A stretch of 64,000 nt of DNA from Dermanyssus gallinae (Eukaryota; Arthropoda; Arachnida; Mesostigmata; Dermanyssidae). The notes under the pieces are model-generated. The model had not been told where the DNA came from. It searched no databases and saw only the letters and a program-made list of their open reading frames with translations. How positions within the stretch are numbered: the stretch's first letter is position 1; each line of letters opens with the position of its first letter. Location of the stretch: contig QVRM01007074.1 in NCBI GenBank assembly GCA_003439945.1, forward strand, positions 1 to 64,000, given 5' to 3'. Below, piece by piece: positions 12,035-23,403 of this stretch. Position numbers and translations under genes: made by a program.

Positions 12035-13323
12035 CAGGTAGTTCTACAAGTTCTTAAAATGAGCTTTTCAGAAATCGAATTTTTTCGCGCTTTCACCGCT
12101 ATTGGAAACGGCAACTATTCGAATGCTAGCAGTCAAAATATTATGGTGATTGGCCGTTGCGATTTCGTTTGATCGCTTTCCCGTGCAACGTATCGGCGTG
12201 ATTTTGAAAAATTGAGAAAAAATAGTTTCGAGTAGTTATCAAGCGTTTTTATTTCAAAAGTTGGAATGCGACCCAAGTGAAAACTGAGTTAGACGAGGTG
12301 TACGGTGACTCTGCGCCATGTTTTGCCACTGTTTCCAACTGGATTAATGAGTTAAAAAGAGGTCGCAGGAGCACCGAGGATGAACTACGTTCAGGACGCC
12401 CAAAAACGGCAACTGATGAGGAAAACGTGGAAAAAGTGCGGAAAATCGTTGCCGCAGATAAGCGAGTGAACATTAAGGAGATATCGGAGGCCTTGGGGAT
12501 CAGTTTGGGTAGTGCGCATTTCATCCTGCACGAGAACTTGAAGATGAAAAAACTCAGAGCAAAATGAGTGCCGCATTTGCTCAATCAAGGCCAAACAGAC
12601 GCGCGTGTTTCCGCTTCACAGCGAAATTTGGCCAAGATGTCGAAAAATCCGTCGGATTTTTGGCGCAGATTCGTGACCGTCGATGAAAGCTGGGTCCATC
12701 ACTACACTTCCGAGACCCAAGAAGCATCTCGCCAATCGTGTGCACCTGGTGAAGGACTTCCGAAGAGGGTGCGGACAACGGCATCGGCCGGAAAGATGAT
12801 GGCTACGGTTTTTTGGGACCAACGTGAAATAATTCTGGTCGACTACCTTGAGAGCGGTAAAACGATCACGGGAGAATATTATGCAAGACTGTTGGACTGC
12901 CTGAAGCAAGAACTCATCATGAAACGGCCCGCTTTGCAGAAGAAGGTTGTCCTGTTTCACCAGGACAATGCTCCCGCACACAAGTCGCGGCAAGCAACGG
13001 CAAAACTGGCCCAACTGAGGTTTGAACTTATTGAACAACCTTCCTATTCTCCAGACCTGGCCCCCTCTGATTATTTCCTCTTCAGACATTTGAAGAATCG
13101 TCTCGGTGGAAAGCGTTTTTCCTGCAATGAAGAGGTTACGACTGCTGTCAATGCCTATTTTCAGTCTAAAGACGCAGAATTTTACTCAAGAGGTATAAAT
13201 GCTCTGAAATATCGGTGGGAAACGTGTATTGAGCTTCTCGGGGAGTATATCGAATAAGAAAAAATTAAAAACAAGATTTGGAAAATTCTTGGTTTTCATT
13301 TTAAGAACTTGTTGAACTACCTG
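12035..13323 (+). mobile_element. mariner transposon, copy 1 (irritans-like)
   Basis: A complete element of 1,289 bp. The 28-bp terminal inverted repeats begin CAGGTAGTTC and differ at a single base between the two ends. A TA target duplication lies at 12,033-12,034 and 13,324-13,325. Internal length, TIR length and TA target are standard for Tc1/mariner cut-and-paste elements. It sits in a TA-rich site next to a dispersed repeat. Copy 2 at 23,404-24,691 is nearly identical along its whole length. Confidence 0.95.
12211..13257 (+). pseudogene. mariner transposase, inactivated by start loss and two stops
   Basis: The frame is 349 codons long (348 residues plus stop), the usual size for irritans-group mariner transposases, which bind the TIRs and carry out cut-and-paste with a DD34D active site. 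Visible blocks are an N-terminal helix-turn-helix region (DSAPCFATVSNWINELKRG, then the SGRPKTA linker), first Asp in TVDESW, second in FHQDNAPAHKS, third in YSPDLAPSDY. Thirty-four residues separate the second and third Asp. The frame is otherwise unbroken, but the start codon is ATT (ATG in copy 2), codon 5 is TAG (GAG in copy 2) and a Trp codon is TGA at 12,565-12,567. No functional protein is expected. Similarity to irritans-group transposases is judged by recalled motifs. Confidence 0.93.
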
Positions 13324-13524
13324 TATGTATATATAGTTTATTGTGTGGATAAAGCAAAGCTAGTTCTCACTAAATCGATCAGGCGTATGCCTTAAAGAGA
13401 TCTAATGCTAACGGACGGCAAAGAGTCGCCATGATGCGCGTTGTTATCGTCGTTTTCAGTGGGCGGAACGAACATTCTGCGCATGAAAATATCAAGGTGA
13501 CAAGTGCGTACATCTATCACTCTA

Positions 13525-13722
13525 GTAGTAGTGGTCGCAGTGGTGCATTCGAGTGCGCCTTGCGATCGGAGGACATATGAGTGCACATGGGGTTCGATCC
13601 CCGCTGTTGCAGATTTGTATTTATTGGGGTCATATGAAGCAATGCAAGAGCGGTTCAGTGTATGTTAAGTGTTGGCTAAGAGTTTGCCCGAAAAAGTTTT
13701 AGTAGTAGTAGTAGTAGTTAGC
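13525..13722 (+). repeat. tRNA-derived SINE, family B, copy 1
   Basis: The head has an A-box-like block (GGTCGCAGTGGTGCATTCG) and a B box (GGGTTCGATCCCC). The body has the blocks atttgtatttat, tatgaagcaatgc and gttggctaagagt, followed by an (AGT)n tail at 13,699-13,720. The same head, body and end order occurs at 19,494-19,645 and, inverted, at 57,370-57,553. The 3' tail of simple repeat is typical of SINEs mobilised by a LINE. Confidence 0.7.
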
Positions 13723-13724
13723 CG

Positions 13725-16400
13725 TAGTACTTGATTTTTTAGTACTTGGTATGAACAAAAATGAAAACAACTAAACACATTTAACTAATACTCAACTTCC
13801 CGGACTCCCAGCCAGCATTTTAATAGATGAACAGTCAGTCACGAGCCAGCATAACAACGCTCTCCACCACAATCTACAGATAACTATTTGACACATGCCC
13901 GGCCGGCCATGTGCAAACCTACGTTTCAGGTTGGCAACTCTTGCTCATCACTCCTACCTCACTAACTCAGCCGGACTACAAGCAACCCGAGCAGCACGGG
14001 TGCATCTGCAGATTTACTATGCAAACAATCACCACCCCCGCACAAGCGCAGCAACAGCAGCAGCTATAAGCCACACGCAATTCGTGTAAAAATACACAAA
14101 CAGCATAGCAGGTGAAGTTAACAGTCATGGGGAGAGAGGGAGAGGAGACGACGACATTCCCCCCGCTGGCGCCCCCGCCGGCGAACACAGACAGAAATAC
14201 GGACAGAAATCGTTGCTTTGTTAAAGATAGACAGGAGATAGAGAGGGGGTCGGAGAAAAGAAAAAGAGATAGTGGAAGAGAGAGAGAGGGGGGTAACCAG
14301 GACGGTGTGCCCCTGGAAGATGGCCAAAGAGCTGTGCTGAGGTGCTCGCCGTTGGTTCGATGCTTACCACTTAGCTCTCAACGTCGAGCATCCATCTGAG
14401 CGTCGCGATATTAGCGGTTCCCTTTTCCCCCTTCGCCCACCTCACATCGACTGACACTCTTTTTTGGCCAGAGTTAGTAATGGCATGACATTTGCGAGCA
14501 GCGTATAATTTCCAATGGAAGAACGCGTAGGCCTCTAATCTGCTAAGGTCACGCGAACCGCTTCTGGCGGCAACGTCACATGTGAACACACACACAGAGA
14601 GCGGACAGAACAACACACCGTTTGCCGCAGCTGTTTTGCAATTTTCTATAAAAAGTTTATTTTTTTCACTTCAATGCAGTGATTGTTGTTGCTGTTGTTG
14701 TTGTTGTTGTTACTGTTAGTATTGTTATGTCTGCTGTCGTTGCTACCGATATGTTTGGTCTTTCCCCTCCTGCAGTGCATACCTGTTGTAATGATAGTGT
14801 TCGTTGTCAGCAAGTTTGGCTCCACTAAACCGGATAATAACGGTACTTACGAAGCTCTAACTTACGTGATGGGGCCGGCCGACTTCGGTAGGCTTTTTGC
14901 CTAGCGTGTTTAGTACGTGAGTGAGTGACTGAGTGACTGAGAAGTAAATAAAAGCGACCTCGGTAGAAGGTGCTCGCATGAGTGTCCTTTGGCATTTCGA
15001 CTTCCGCTTGTATATTTGCTTCCATATGTTCGACAGTAATTTTGGATAGGTTTTGGATCGGTGTTCTACCTGTTTCTAACAAGTAGCCCCTTGACCGTGT
15101 CTGCATCTGGTGGGTTAATTCGATTAACTTAATTTGGCCCCGGAGAAAAATAAATTATTAAGTTATGTTGACGAGGCCCCTGCTTAGCATTTGTACAAGA
15201 CCTTTAGTACGATCTGGGCTTCTAGCACTGGGCAGTCGAAAGGCGAGAGCAAACGTTCTCATATATCTTTGCAACAGACTTCAGGCAAGAATACCGCCAG
15301 AGCACTTCTAGAACACGAAAGAAGGTCTACGCAGAAAAGGAGATTTCATGGGATCCGTAAAATAATGTCAAGCGAATTTCTATCATCGCAAGCGGACTTT
15401 GTTTGTCACAAGAACGATAAAAGCCAAACAACTAAATATAAATTACTAAACATATATGAGGCTCACTAATGACTGAATAAAAAACAACTAGTAAGAAATA
15501 CGAAAAATATAGAATACACAGCACACACGGGGCGGAGGGCCGTAACGAGTAAATGGTACTAAGCTCAAATGAGATATTATTAAGATGATGCACACATTGA
15601 AATGCTCTACGCGCAGTGAGGTTAATCTTGCACATATATAATACACAATTTAGCGGTCTGCTTGTGGTAGCAGACATGCGTTAATTTACCATTCTTGGAA
15701 GCAAACGAGGAATCGTTTCGTATAAAGTGAAGACACAGATTAACCACGGCGGAATGAGCACATGCGCATCTGAAGTTTTAGCAAAAATCAGCTATTGTTG
15801 AAGCTCTTTGTCTCCGGGCGGACCTCGAGTGAACTAACACTTTTTTGGTTTTCTGCACCGCACAGTCTATACACGCGTACGCGGCTGCTTTGGAAAGATT
15901 CGGAACCAGGTTTCGGTTATTTCTTTGTATTAGAAAATAAAGCGTTTAGCATAGAGCCTTCTGTGACATACAGAATACGCGTAGAAGACCCCAATCTAGG
16001 GTTCGTGACCCATAGCTACAAAAAAGCCCGACCTTTCACCTTGTCAGATGGACGAAATCTCCGCAACGACACAGAACTTTGCTATACAAACTAGTATGGT
16101 ATAGGTGACACTAGTTCATTTGTCTAAAAGGGGAGACAGCCACGAAGGCGATATGGGCTGTGCGCGTTTTTCGGTCAGTGCAATACGGGCAGGTATCACA
16201 TGCTTGAATGCATGTGAATTGATATGGTTCCAGATGCGCATTGGCCACGTTTTTGCCTGCGGCGTGTGCATGAGGCGTGAAAGTAAATGCAAGGTAAGGC
16301 GAATCGTAGTTGTTGTGTAACTCTACCAAAGATCTAATGTTTTCGATACAGCATTAGAGAAATTACAAGATTAAAACAATATGTTGGGAATATCGTAAAC
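13725..16400. other. Unassigned sequence
   Basis: A GA-rich tract (14,220-14,295) and a short (TTG)n (14,685-14,715). The 99-codon frame at 15,795-16,094 has no motif I recognise. No gene is supported. Confidence 0.4.
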
Positions 16401-16404
16401 TATA

Positions 16405-16595
16405 TTAAAACTAACAACAACATCAACAGCATCAACAACAACATTAGAAGCGACAGTAACAACAAAACAACAAAAACACCAACAACAACATTAGAAGCGA
16501 CAGTAACAACGAAACAACAACAATAAAAGTGGAGACGACAGCAGCAACAACAAGAGGCAGCAACAACGACGCCAACAACAACAACAACAATCCTT
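16405..16595. repeat. CAA-rich array with a repeated unit
   Basis: Imperfect caa triplets. A block of about 45 bp containing aacattagaagcgacagtaa occurs twice (near 16,441 and 16,487). Confidence 0.8.
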
Positions 16596-17435
16596 AAACC
16601 GTTAGAGGTCTTTCATTGGTTTGCTTTGTCAGCTGCTCGTTTGTCCCCGCTCTCCCATGGAAGAAGAGGTGAAGAGAAGAACGGCCAAGAAAACGGCAGC
16701 GGCGGGCCACCATTACCACGACCATGCTACGCGGTGCCGGCCGACAATCAAGATACAGAATGTCATAAAGCATGTTTAGTTTAGATTTTGAGTCAAACAT
16801 CAAACATTGAACGACAGACACTTATACCGCGTCGAGGCGAGCGGCAGCAGCGGCGGGAAGCGGGGGGAGATGACGCGACGCGGAGATGAGCGTGAGTACA
16901 TGACCGACCGATGCACACATATATTTGTATACACATGTATAGATGCATACATACGTACATACATGCACATTTGTAAGTGTGTGTGTATATTGACACGGCA
17001 CACCGTTGGCAGCGCCCATAGCAGCCAGCAGTTGTGGGGGCTGCAAAAAGAAGGACAGAGGAGAGAGAGAGACGGGAGAGAGAGCCGGGGGGAGATAGAG
17101 AGAGACGGGGGAGAGAGATGCGGCCGATTGCGTCGAGTGTACAAGAACGACACGGCGGGCGCCGCCATCGCCGTACAAATAGCAAGGCGGCATCGACTAA
17201 AGAGTCAATATTGAATTGGCGCCATGAAAATCGGCGGGGAGGGCAGGAGGAAGAAGTGCGGGGGGAAACGTCACGAGGTCACAATTCGAAATGAAGCGCG
17301 CCGTACCGTTGCAACAACGACAGAACATCGTTCTGCCGTCGATGCAATGCGACAACACAACGTGGTGTTGGCGTTGGCGTTAGCGTCCCCGTCTCAGGTC
17401 TCAAAGCCATCACGATGAGCTAACGTCAGCTGTGC

Positions 17436-18060
17436 CACCCCCCCCCCCCCCCCGCGTCCCGCTTGTACCCCGTCTCTGTCCGTCCGTCGACTCCCCATCC
17501 ACGGCTTGTCGTTTGGCCGTACGCCCGAATCCGTCCGCTTACCCACCGTTCACCCTCGGACGGCTGATTCTCCACAGCCATCGCTACCCCCACTACCGGT
17601 ACCATACCACCGCTACCCCATCTACCGTTACCCCCGCCACCGCTACCCCATCTACCGTTACCCCCGCCACCGCTACCCCATCTACCGTTACCCCCGCCAC
17701 CGCTACCCCATCTACCGTTACCCCCGCCACCGCTACCCCATCTACCGTTACCCCCGCCACCGCTACCCCCATCATTGCTACTCCATCCACCTTTACCCCC
17801 ACTACCGCTACCCCATCCACCGTTACCCCCACCACCGCTACCCCATCCACCATTACCCCCACTACCGTTACCCCTACTACCGTTACCCCCACTACCGCTA
17901 CCCCATCCGCCGTTACCCCATCCACCGCTACCCCATTCACCGCCACCCCCATCCACCGTTACCCCATGTACCGTTACCCCCACCACCGCTACCTCCACCA
18001 CCCCCACCATCGCTACCTTCACCACCACCGCCACCACCACAACCTTTGCCACCTCCGCCG
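17436..18060. repeat. Poly(C) tract and GC-rich 30-bp minisatellite
   Basis: A run of about 18 C lies near 17,436-17,453. From about 17,610 to 17,770 a 30-bp unit (ctaccgttacccccgccacc plus gctacccca) repeats about five times almost perfectly, then decays into 12-24-bp variants to about 18,060. All three plus frames and two minus frames are open through it (TATPSTVTP, RYPIYRYP and similar), a result of the repeat length and lack of stops. I do not call a protein. Confidence 0.88.
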
Positions 18061-18590
18061 GCGCCGCGACTGCCGCCGCTTCGACTCCGGGCGTGGAATA
18101 TCGGACAAAACGGAAAAACGCAAACATATCGATACGATGTAGACGCCCACACACATACACGCGCGCGCAGATCGATGCGTTTCTCGATGTTTGGCTTAGT
18201 CACTTGTGTTCGATTCGCAGTTGTGGTTGTTGCTGTCATTGCCACGTACTGGTAGTAGTATTCTGGTGCGCTGGTAGCGGTAACAGTGGCGACGGTCGGA
18301 GGTCTAGCGAGTTTCTTTTGCTGACGGAAGCCCATCTTCAGCTTCAACTAGCAACACAATGCGCATTAGAAGTCGTTGTGTACAACGCTGCTACTGCTAC
18401 TGCTGCTTAAACAAAACTTCTACGAGATGTCCTCCACATCCAGCTCTACCAGCACACGCGGCTCTGTCGCTAAGCGCGCGCTAAACACTTTAGTATATGA
18501 CATTGTTATTATGAACTCTATGCTGATTTGAACATTTGATTATGGGAACATCCTTTATATAGTAACTTGACAGTGATGATATTTATATAT
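18060..18590. other. Unassigned sequence
   Basis: This stretch continues open frames from the minisatellite but no domain is visible. Confidence 0.35.
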
Positions 18591-18782
18591 GATAATGGTA
18601 CTTGTAGATGGAACGTGTATATATATACATGTAAGAGACAAAACATGATTATTCATCATATGTCGTTTTGGACGTATTTTGTGATAATAAGACTTGTAAA
18701 TGGAACGTGTACATATATATATCTATACATGTAAGAGTCAAAACATGATTATTCATCATAATTCGTTTTAGAAGTATTTCGT
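18591..18782. repeat. Two-copy tandem repeat of 92 and 100 bp
   Basis: Copies at 18,591-18,682 and 18,683-18,782 share gataat, cttgtaratggaacgtgta, a TA run of different length, and aaaacatgattattcatcat. The size difference comes mostly from the internal TA run. Confidence 0.85.
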
Positions 18783-18789
18783 GCTTACA

Positions 18790-19490
18790 ATACTACTGGA
18801 AGTAGCGTCATAATAACAATGACTGCAAGTGAGATATTTTAAACATAATGAAATCAGCCTAAAGTACGACTAGAATGTTAAAGAGATACGTCCAATTCTC
18901 AACCCAAAAAAATCAATAAGAAAATTCAGTTTAGTCACTTGCGTTCTTTCCACTCGCAGGTGTCTCATACCACACAACTAACCAAGTATCTAGTGAAACG
19001 TACCTTGTCAGTTGGCAAGTGACATTGACTCAACAAACGAGCCAACAACGAGTTTTGAGAACTTGGCACAACGCCAGAAAAAAACAGATTTTCACCCTGC
19101 TTGAGCTTGGCGGTGCTCAACGTTCCGTAGCTTGTCAACTGAATACGAATAACGGAACTTACGGGCAGCTTTCATCGAAGGCGGGTTCGGGCTCGAGGGC
19201 TTGAGCTACAACTAAGCAGGACGTAGTTGTAATAATAATAAACGGTCGCTTTTTATTATTAAATGCTGTACGAAATCCCCGACTTACTGCTGTCTGCAGA
19301 AGCACATCCCATAGTGTTCTCCGACTAGTTGCTAGTGAAGTCGCCCTTGAGACGAAAACTGCATAACATGAAATAACACGGAAGCGCTGTGCTTTCACGA
19401 TTGATCGCTAGGGCCCCCGACAAGCACGCTGCCGGTTTTTGCGAGATCACGAAAATTGGACGATTGAATGATGGCAGGTCTTTCTGTATT
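18790..19490. other. Unassigned sequence
   Basis: Nothing recognisable on either strand. Confidence 0.35.
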
Positions 19491-19493
19491 CGT

Positions 19494-19645
19494 CGAGCTT
19501 GGTGGCATGGTGCATTCATCTGCGCCTAGCGACCGGAGGAGAGACATAGAGACATAGGTGCGCGGGTTCGAGCCCCACCGTTGCACATTTGTATTTATGG
19601 GACGTTAAATCTTGGCTGAGAGTCTGCTCAGAAAGTATTTTTTTA
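19494..19645 (+). repeat. tRNA-derived SINE, family B, copy 2
   Basis: Nearly the same sequence as the copy at 57,370-57,553 across the A-box region, the B box GGGTTCGAGCCCC, ttgcacatttgtatttatg and gacgttaaatcttggctgag. This copy has an internal deletion of about 40 bp after ttatg. It ends in cagaaagtattttttta. Confidence 0.75.
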
Positions 19646-19689
19646 CATCTTTGTGTATTCACGGGTGAGACCTAGGGAGTGCTTCTATA

Positions 19690-20030
19690 AACGATAATTA
19701 TAAAGAGGGAGAAGTGTACCGGCGATAAAGAGAGCCGCTTGCGCAACCTTGGATTGTAGAGCGTGTCGGTTACGCCGGCGATCCAATCATGGTTTGGGGT
19801 GCAAGATCCTTAAACAGAAAAATCGAATCAAGTTAGCCAGGAGGTCCCTTAAGCCAACGATGCTTCTGAGAGAGAGAAAGCTTAACTTCTCAACAGTACG
19901 TTGACGAGATTCTGACACTCTACGCTGCGCCATTTGCACGGACTGTTGGTCATAGCTTCACGATGATGCACGGAATACTAGGGTGTGCACCGCTGCGTAT
20001 GTTTGAGCGGGTGGCCAATATGTTGCCAAC
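19690..20030 (+). pseudogene. Tc1-like transposase relic
   Basis: The plus strand gives, with frameshifts, YRR.RERL, ERVGYAGDPIMVWGA, then QQYVDEILTLYAAPFARTVGHSFTMMH. This order matches the middle of Tc1-type transposases (W.GERY, GG..VMVWG, Q.Y.D.VL...V.PF.......F.QDNA). The second catalytic block (QDN) has become MHG and the third is not found. Terminal repeats were not located. Confidence 0.6.
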
Positions 20031-20249
20031 GAAACCGTACAAGGAAGACAGACGAAAACGCGTGAGTTCACACACTCACTGATCTTCTTATCTATTATAG
20101 TTCACGATACGAAAGAGAGCGATACGGCAGCGTCGTCTCTCCTCGTAATATTGCCTAGCCAACTTACTAGTCTAGTATGTCCCGGCGGTCAGCGCGAAAC
20201 CGTTTTGCCGCCGGAACTCACACATTCTACACACTCTCGATATCGCTGC

Positions 20250-20620
20250 GCTAGATACCTATATATGTAACAACAGGCAGCACTTTTTACTGTCAGTCGT
20301 TTAATTGCTTTGCAAAAGCTCATAGAACACAATGCCTTTCTGACCCTACCAGGCGCACAGCATAGTTTTCATAGCTATGTATACCTGCTTACGGCGCAAC
20401 GGAGTTGAGTTTGAATCTTGCTTCAACCATGACCAGTTTTTACGAGTAACGTTATTGTAGACGATCCACTGCTCATGGCCAGTAATCAAGATTTGTATTT
20501 TGTCACAAAACGATGCTTCTTGTATTTTTTAAGAAGAAGAAGAGCACAGGCATTTAGACGGTTAGACGGCTCTCGAGTTGAGTGTGAAACGTGTGTTGAA
20601 ATCTACGAGAGCAGATATTT
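20250..20620 (-). pseudogene. Old mariner transposase relic (different subfamily)
   Basis: The minus strand reads ITGHEQWIVYNNVTRKNWSW, then MLCAW.GQKGIVFYELL, then blocks ending near 20,250. This matches mariner transposases of the TGDEKW.LY.N type, not the TVDESW.HHY type of the two younger copies. The first catalytic Asp is His here (TGHEQW). Several stops and slips mark an old, dead copy. TIRs were not found. Confidence 0.6.
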
Positions 20621-20699
20621 CACCCGCATCCACCACGGAAGGTGAACCCATCTGTAGTCAACCCTTCACTATGAGAGCGATCAAACCACCGCATTGTGG

Positions 20700-22215
20700 T
20701 AGAATCGTACACAGCTTGAATCCTGTAGCCATCACAAATGTTCGTTATCAGAGCAGTCGCATTCAATCATTTGTGGTAGTGGGGAAATGCATAATTTCAC
20801 GCAAATAGGGCTTCGTAGGTGCCATTGTTCTTTCACTCACAAAACATCACGGCGCTGTCGAATCGAGATACGTTCAGAAGGATCTGATCTCGCCAGGTGA
20901 CGTCTAGCATTGATTTGCAATATTGCAGATCATAACAATAGCAGACCCTTGTCTTGGAACACGTCTCTCTACCTTCAGGGTCCGTAGAATAGAGTGAAGC
21001 TCGCAACCCTTCAGCACCTTCTGACTGAAGAAATACTAATTGGAGACACCCCAGTGAACACAAAGGTACTCTTAATCATAATTAATAGCGCTACGTTGTT
21101 ATAATTAAATAATTAAATATAATCTTTAAGAACAGAGCTTAACAGAGCTATGCAACACAAGGTCAGACTCGACAGGTTGATTCAGTCCAACAATGCCTTT
21201 AATTGCTTTCACGATAAAATTTAAGCCGTTTTTAACGCTGACTACAATCAATGTACTTTGTTCCTGGTAACTTTGCAAATTTACATATATGCTACTAATA
21301 TGCAAATCAGATCTATAAATACTGGTTGTATTTGAGTATACAACTACTTGATACCTTCAGATTGGGAAGATGTAACATTCATTTATAAATAAATACACGT
21401 CGCAAAACACAAACAGATTTTGGCTCGCAGTTTGTTTTAGCGCTTTGACAGTCACATTTTAGGCGCCCGTAAAAGGTTAGGATGCCTGGCATCATAGCGT
21501 CGAACGCTTTCATCGTCATCGCGTTCCCGTGACTGAATTTATACCGGCTTTCTGCAGCAGAGGAACATAGCAGTGAGGTAACGTGCATCAAGGTTTAACA
21601 TAAAGTACTAGCGAGCCCGGAGCTCGAACCTACAGAAACTGGTTTGGATTATATATGCATTCTATGCTTATGTATGTATGTATCCATATAGAAAAGTCTG
21701 CCTATTCAGAACACACGCTATTATAAGAAATAGCCACATTGACAACAGTTCGCAATAATTCGGTCTGTATCCGGCGCCCGCTAATGTCCCTTCTCTATTA
21801 ACAAGCAAGAAACTCTCTTTGGTAACTATATGACAAATCGAGCGATCATCAATCTGGTACCAAACGTATCCCTGTAAAGCGTATCCGTTTAAGAAGTGAT
21901 GCCCGATTATCCACATGTGTAACATCAGTGTGACAGATGATAACAATTTTGCTCTCCTACCTAAATAAGACATTTCCACACCTCTTTCTACTGAGAAAAA
22001 ATATTTTTTTTAAACGAGTTTTCATCATCATCACATTTATTTACTCAAATTGAGCATGCATATAACGTCGAGAGATGAACGAGTTATACTACCCTTATGT
22101 ACTTGATTTAGAAACATTCAATATATATATATGTCGACAAGAACCCTATTGGAGTATCTCCTCACAATTCTAACAACTCTTCCTTATGGCATTTTCTTCT
22201 ATCGACAAATTAAAC
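20700..22215. other. Unassigned AT-rich sequence
   Basis: A B-box-like block with the reverse complement of ggttcgagctcc lies near 21,616-21,630, without a clear A box. Nothing else was recognised. Confidence 0.35.
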
Positions 22216-22218
22216 TTA

Positions 22219-22278
<60 letters not shown>
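22216..22278. repeat. (AAT)n microsatellite
   Basis: About 20 uninterrupted trinucleotide units. Confidence 0.93.
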
Positions 22279-22279
22279 C

Positions 22280-22930
22280 GATAAAGCCGTTATGTTATGA
22301 GTAGTTAAAAGTTACATCGTTTTTTGGTGGCACGGTACATCATATAATTGGAAGCAACCGTTTTTCTCTCTCGAGATGTATTTTTAACGTTGTAAAGATT
22401 TTCATCTCATTGCCAAGCTGGGGGGTATCGCTGCCTTTAGGAGCCAGTTAATGGAAGCTCTAACTGATACAGCAGGCATAAATATCCCTGATATAAGCTC
22501 TGATTGGGCATTTACATTAGCTGACGCTTGTTGTACAACCCAATATGCCCTAGTTACGTTACATAATACCGATTTGTTAGTAGCGAGTACCCACATATCA
22601 AGTCGGCTCAAGTTACGGCCTACACTACTTTGATATCCATGATAACCAAACAAAGATCGTACGGGTATCTCATTATTTTTTTAATTATATTTTAATCATA
22701 TTGTAGCAGTACCAGTTGAAGAGAAATGATATTAGCAATAACCAAACTTAATGAAACTAGTGGCTCTTAGTAGATTGTTAGAGTCGAATTTATGCCCGAT
22801 CGACTGGCCAATTAGCGGCGCTGGATTCGAATTAGAAAGCTCGATCTAGAAAGCTTGCGTTTACTAGAAACACAAATAAAAGATGGACAGGAGGATGCAC
22901 GCCATCAGGCATCTCGATCAAGGGGCTCCA
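22280..22930. other. Unassigned sequence
   Basis: Two mirror-image open frames (22,402-22,653 minus, 22,451-22,633 plus) have no motif. No gene is supported. Confidence 0.35.
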
Positions 22931-23403
22931 TGTACTAGTATGAATATATCCATATTGAATGTTGTATGAATACCTCTACTGCACGTGGGTTGAATATATA
23001 TCTGTATTGTGTGCAGTACGAATATCTATATTGTATGTAGTATGAATATCTACATATACTGTTTTTAGTATGAATACCTCGATTGCATGTAGTATGAATT
23101 ATCTCATTATACGTACTATTAATATATCTGTCTCGTTTGTACTATGAAACAAACTGCTATACATATTTTTTTAATGGCGAATTGGATGGTAATGCACCAT
23201 CTCGTTTTATAGTATAAATATCTACATTGAATGTAGTATAAATATCTACACTGCATGCACTATGAGTATCTGTATTTTATGTACTATGAGTATCTGTATT
23301 ATATGTTCTATGAGTATCTGTATTATTTGTACTATGAGTATCTGTACTATATGTACTATGAGTATCTGCACTATATGTTCTATGAGTATCTGTACTATAT
23401 GTA

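Noticed and set aside
16111..16329. Cys/His-containing minus frame suggestive of a zinc finger
   Set aside because: The Cys/His spacing fits no known finger, and a plus frame overlaps the same bases.
17426..18410. Several Pro/Thr/Gly-rich frames on both strands
   Set aside because: They all derive from the GC-rich minisatellite and are mutually exclusive; no flanking gene structure.
21600..21640. Third SINE family from a B-box-like sequence
   Set aside because: No A box at the expected distance and no second copy seen.
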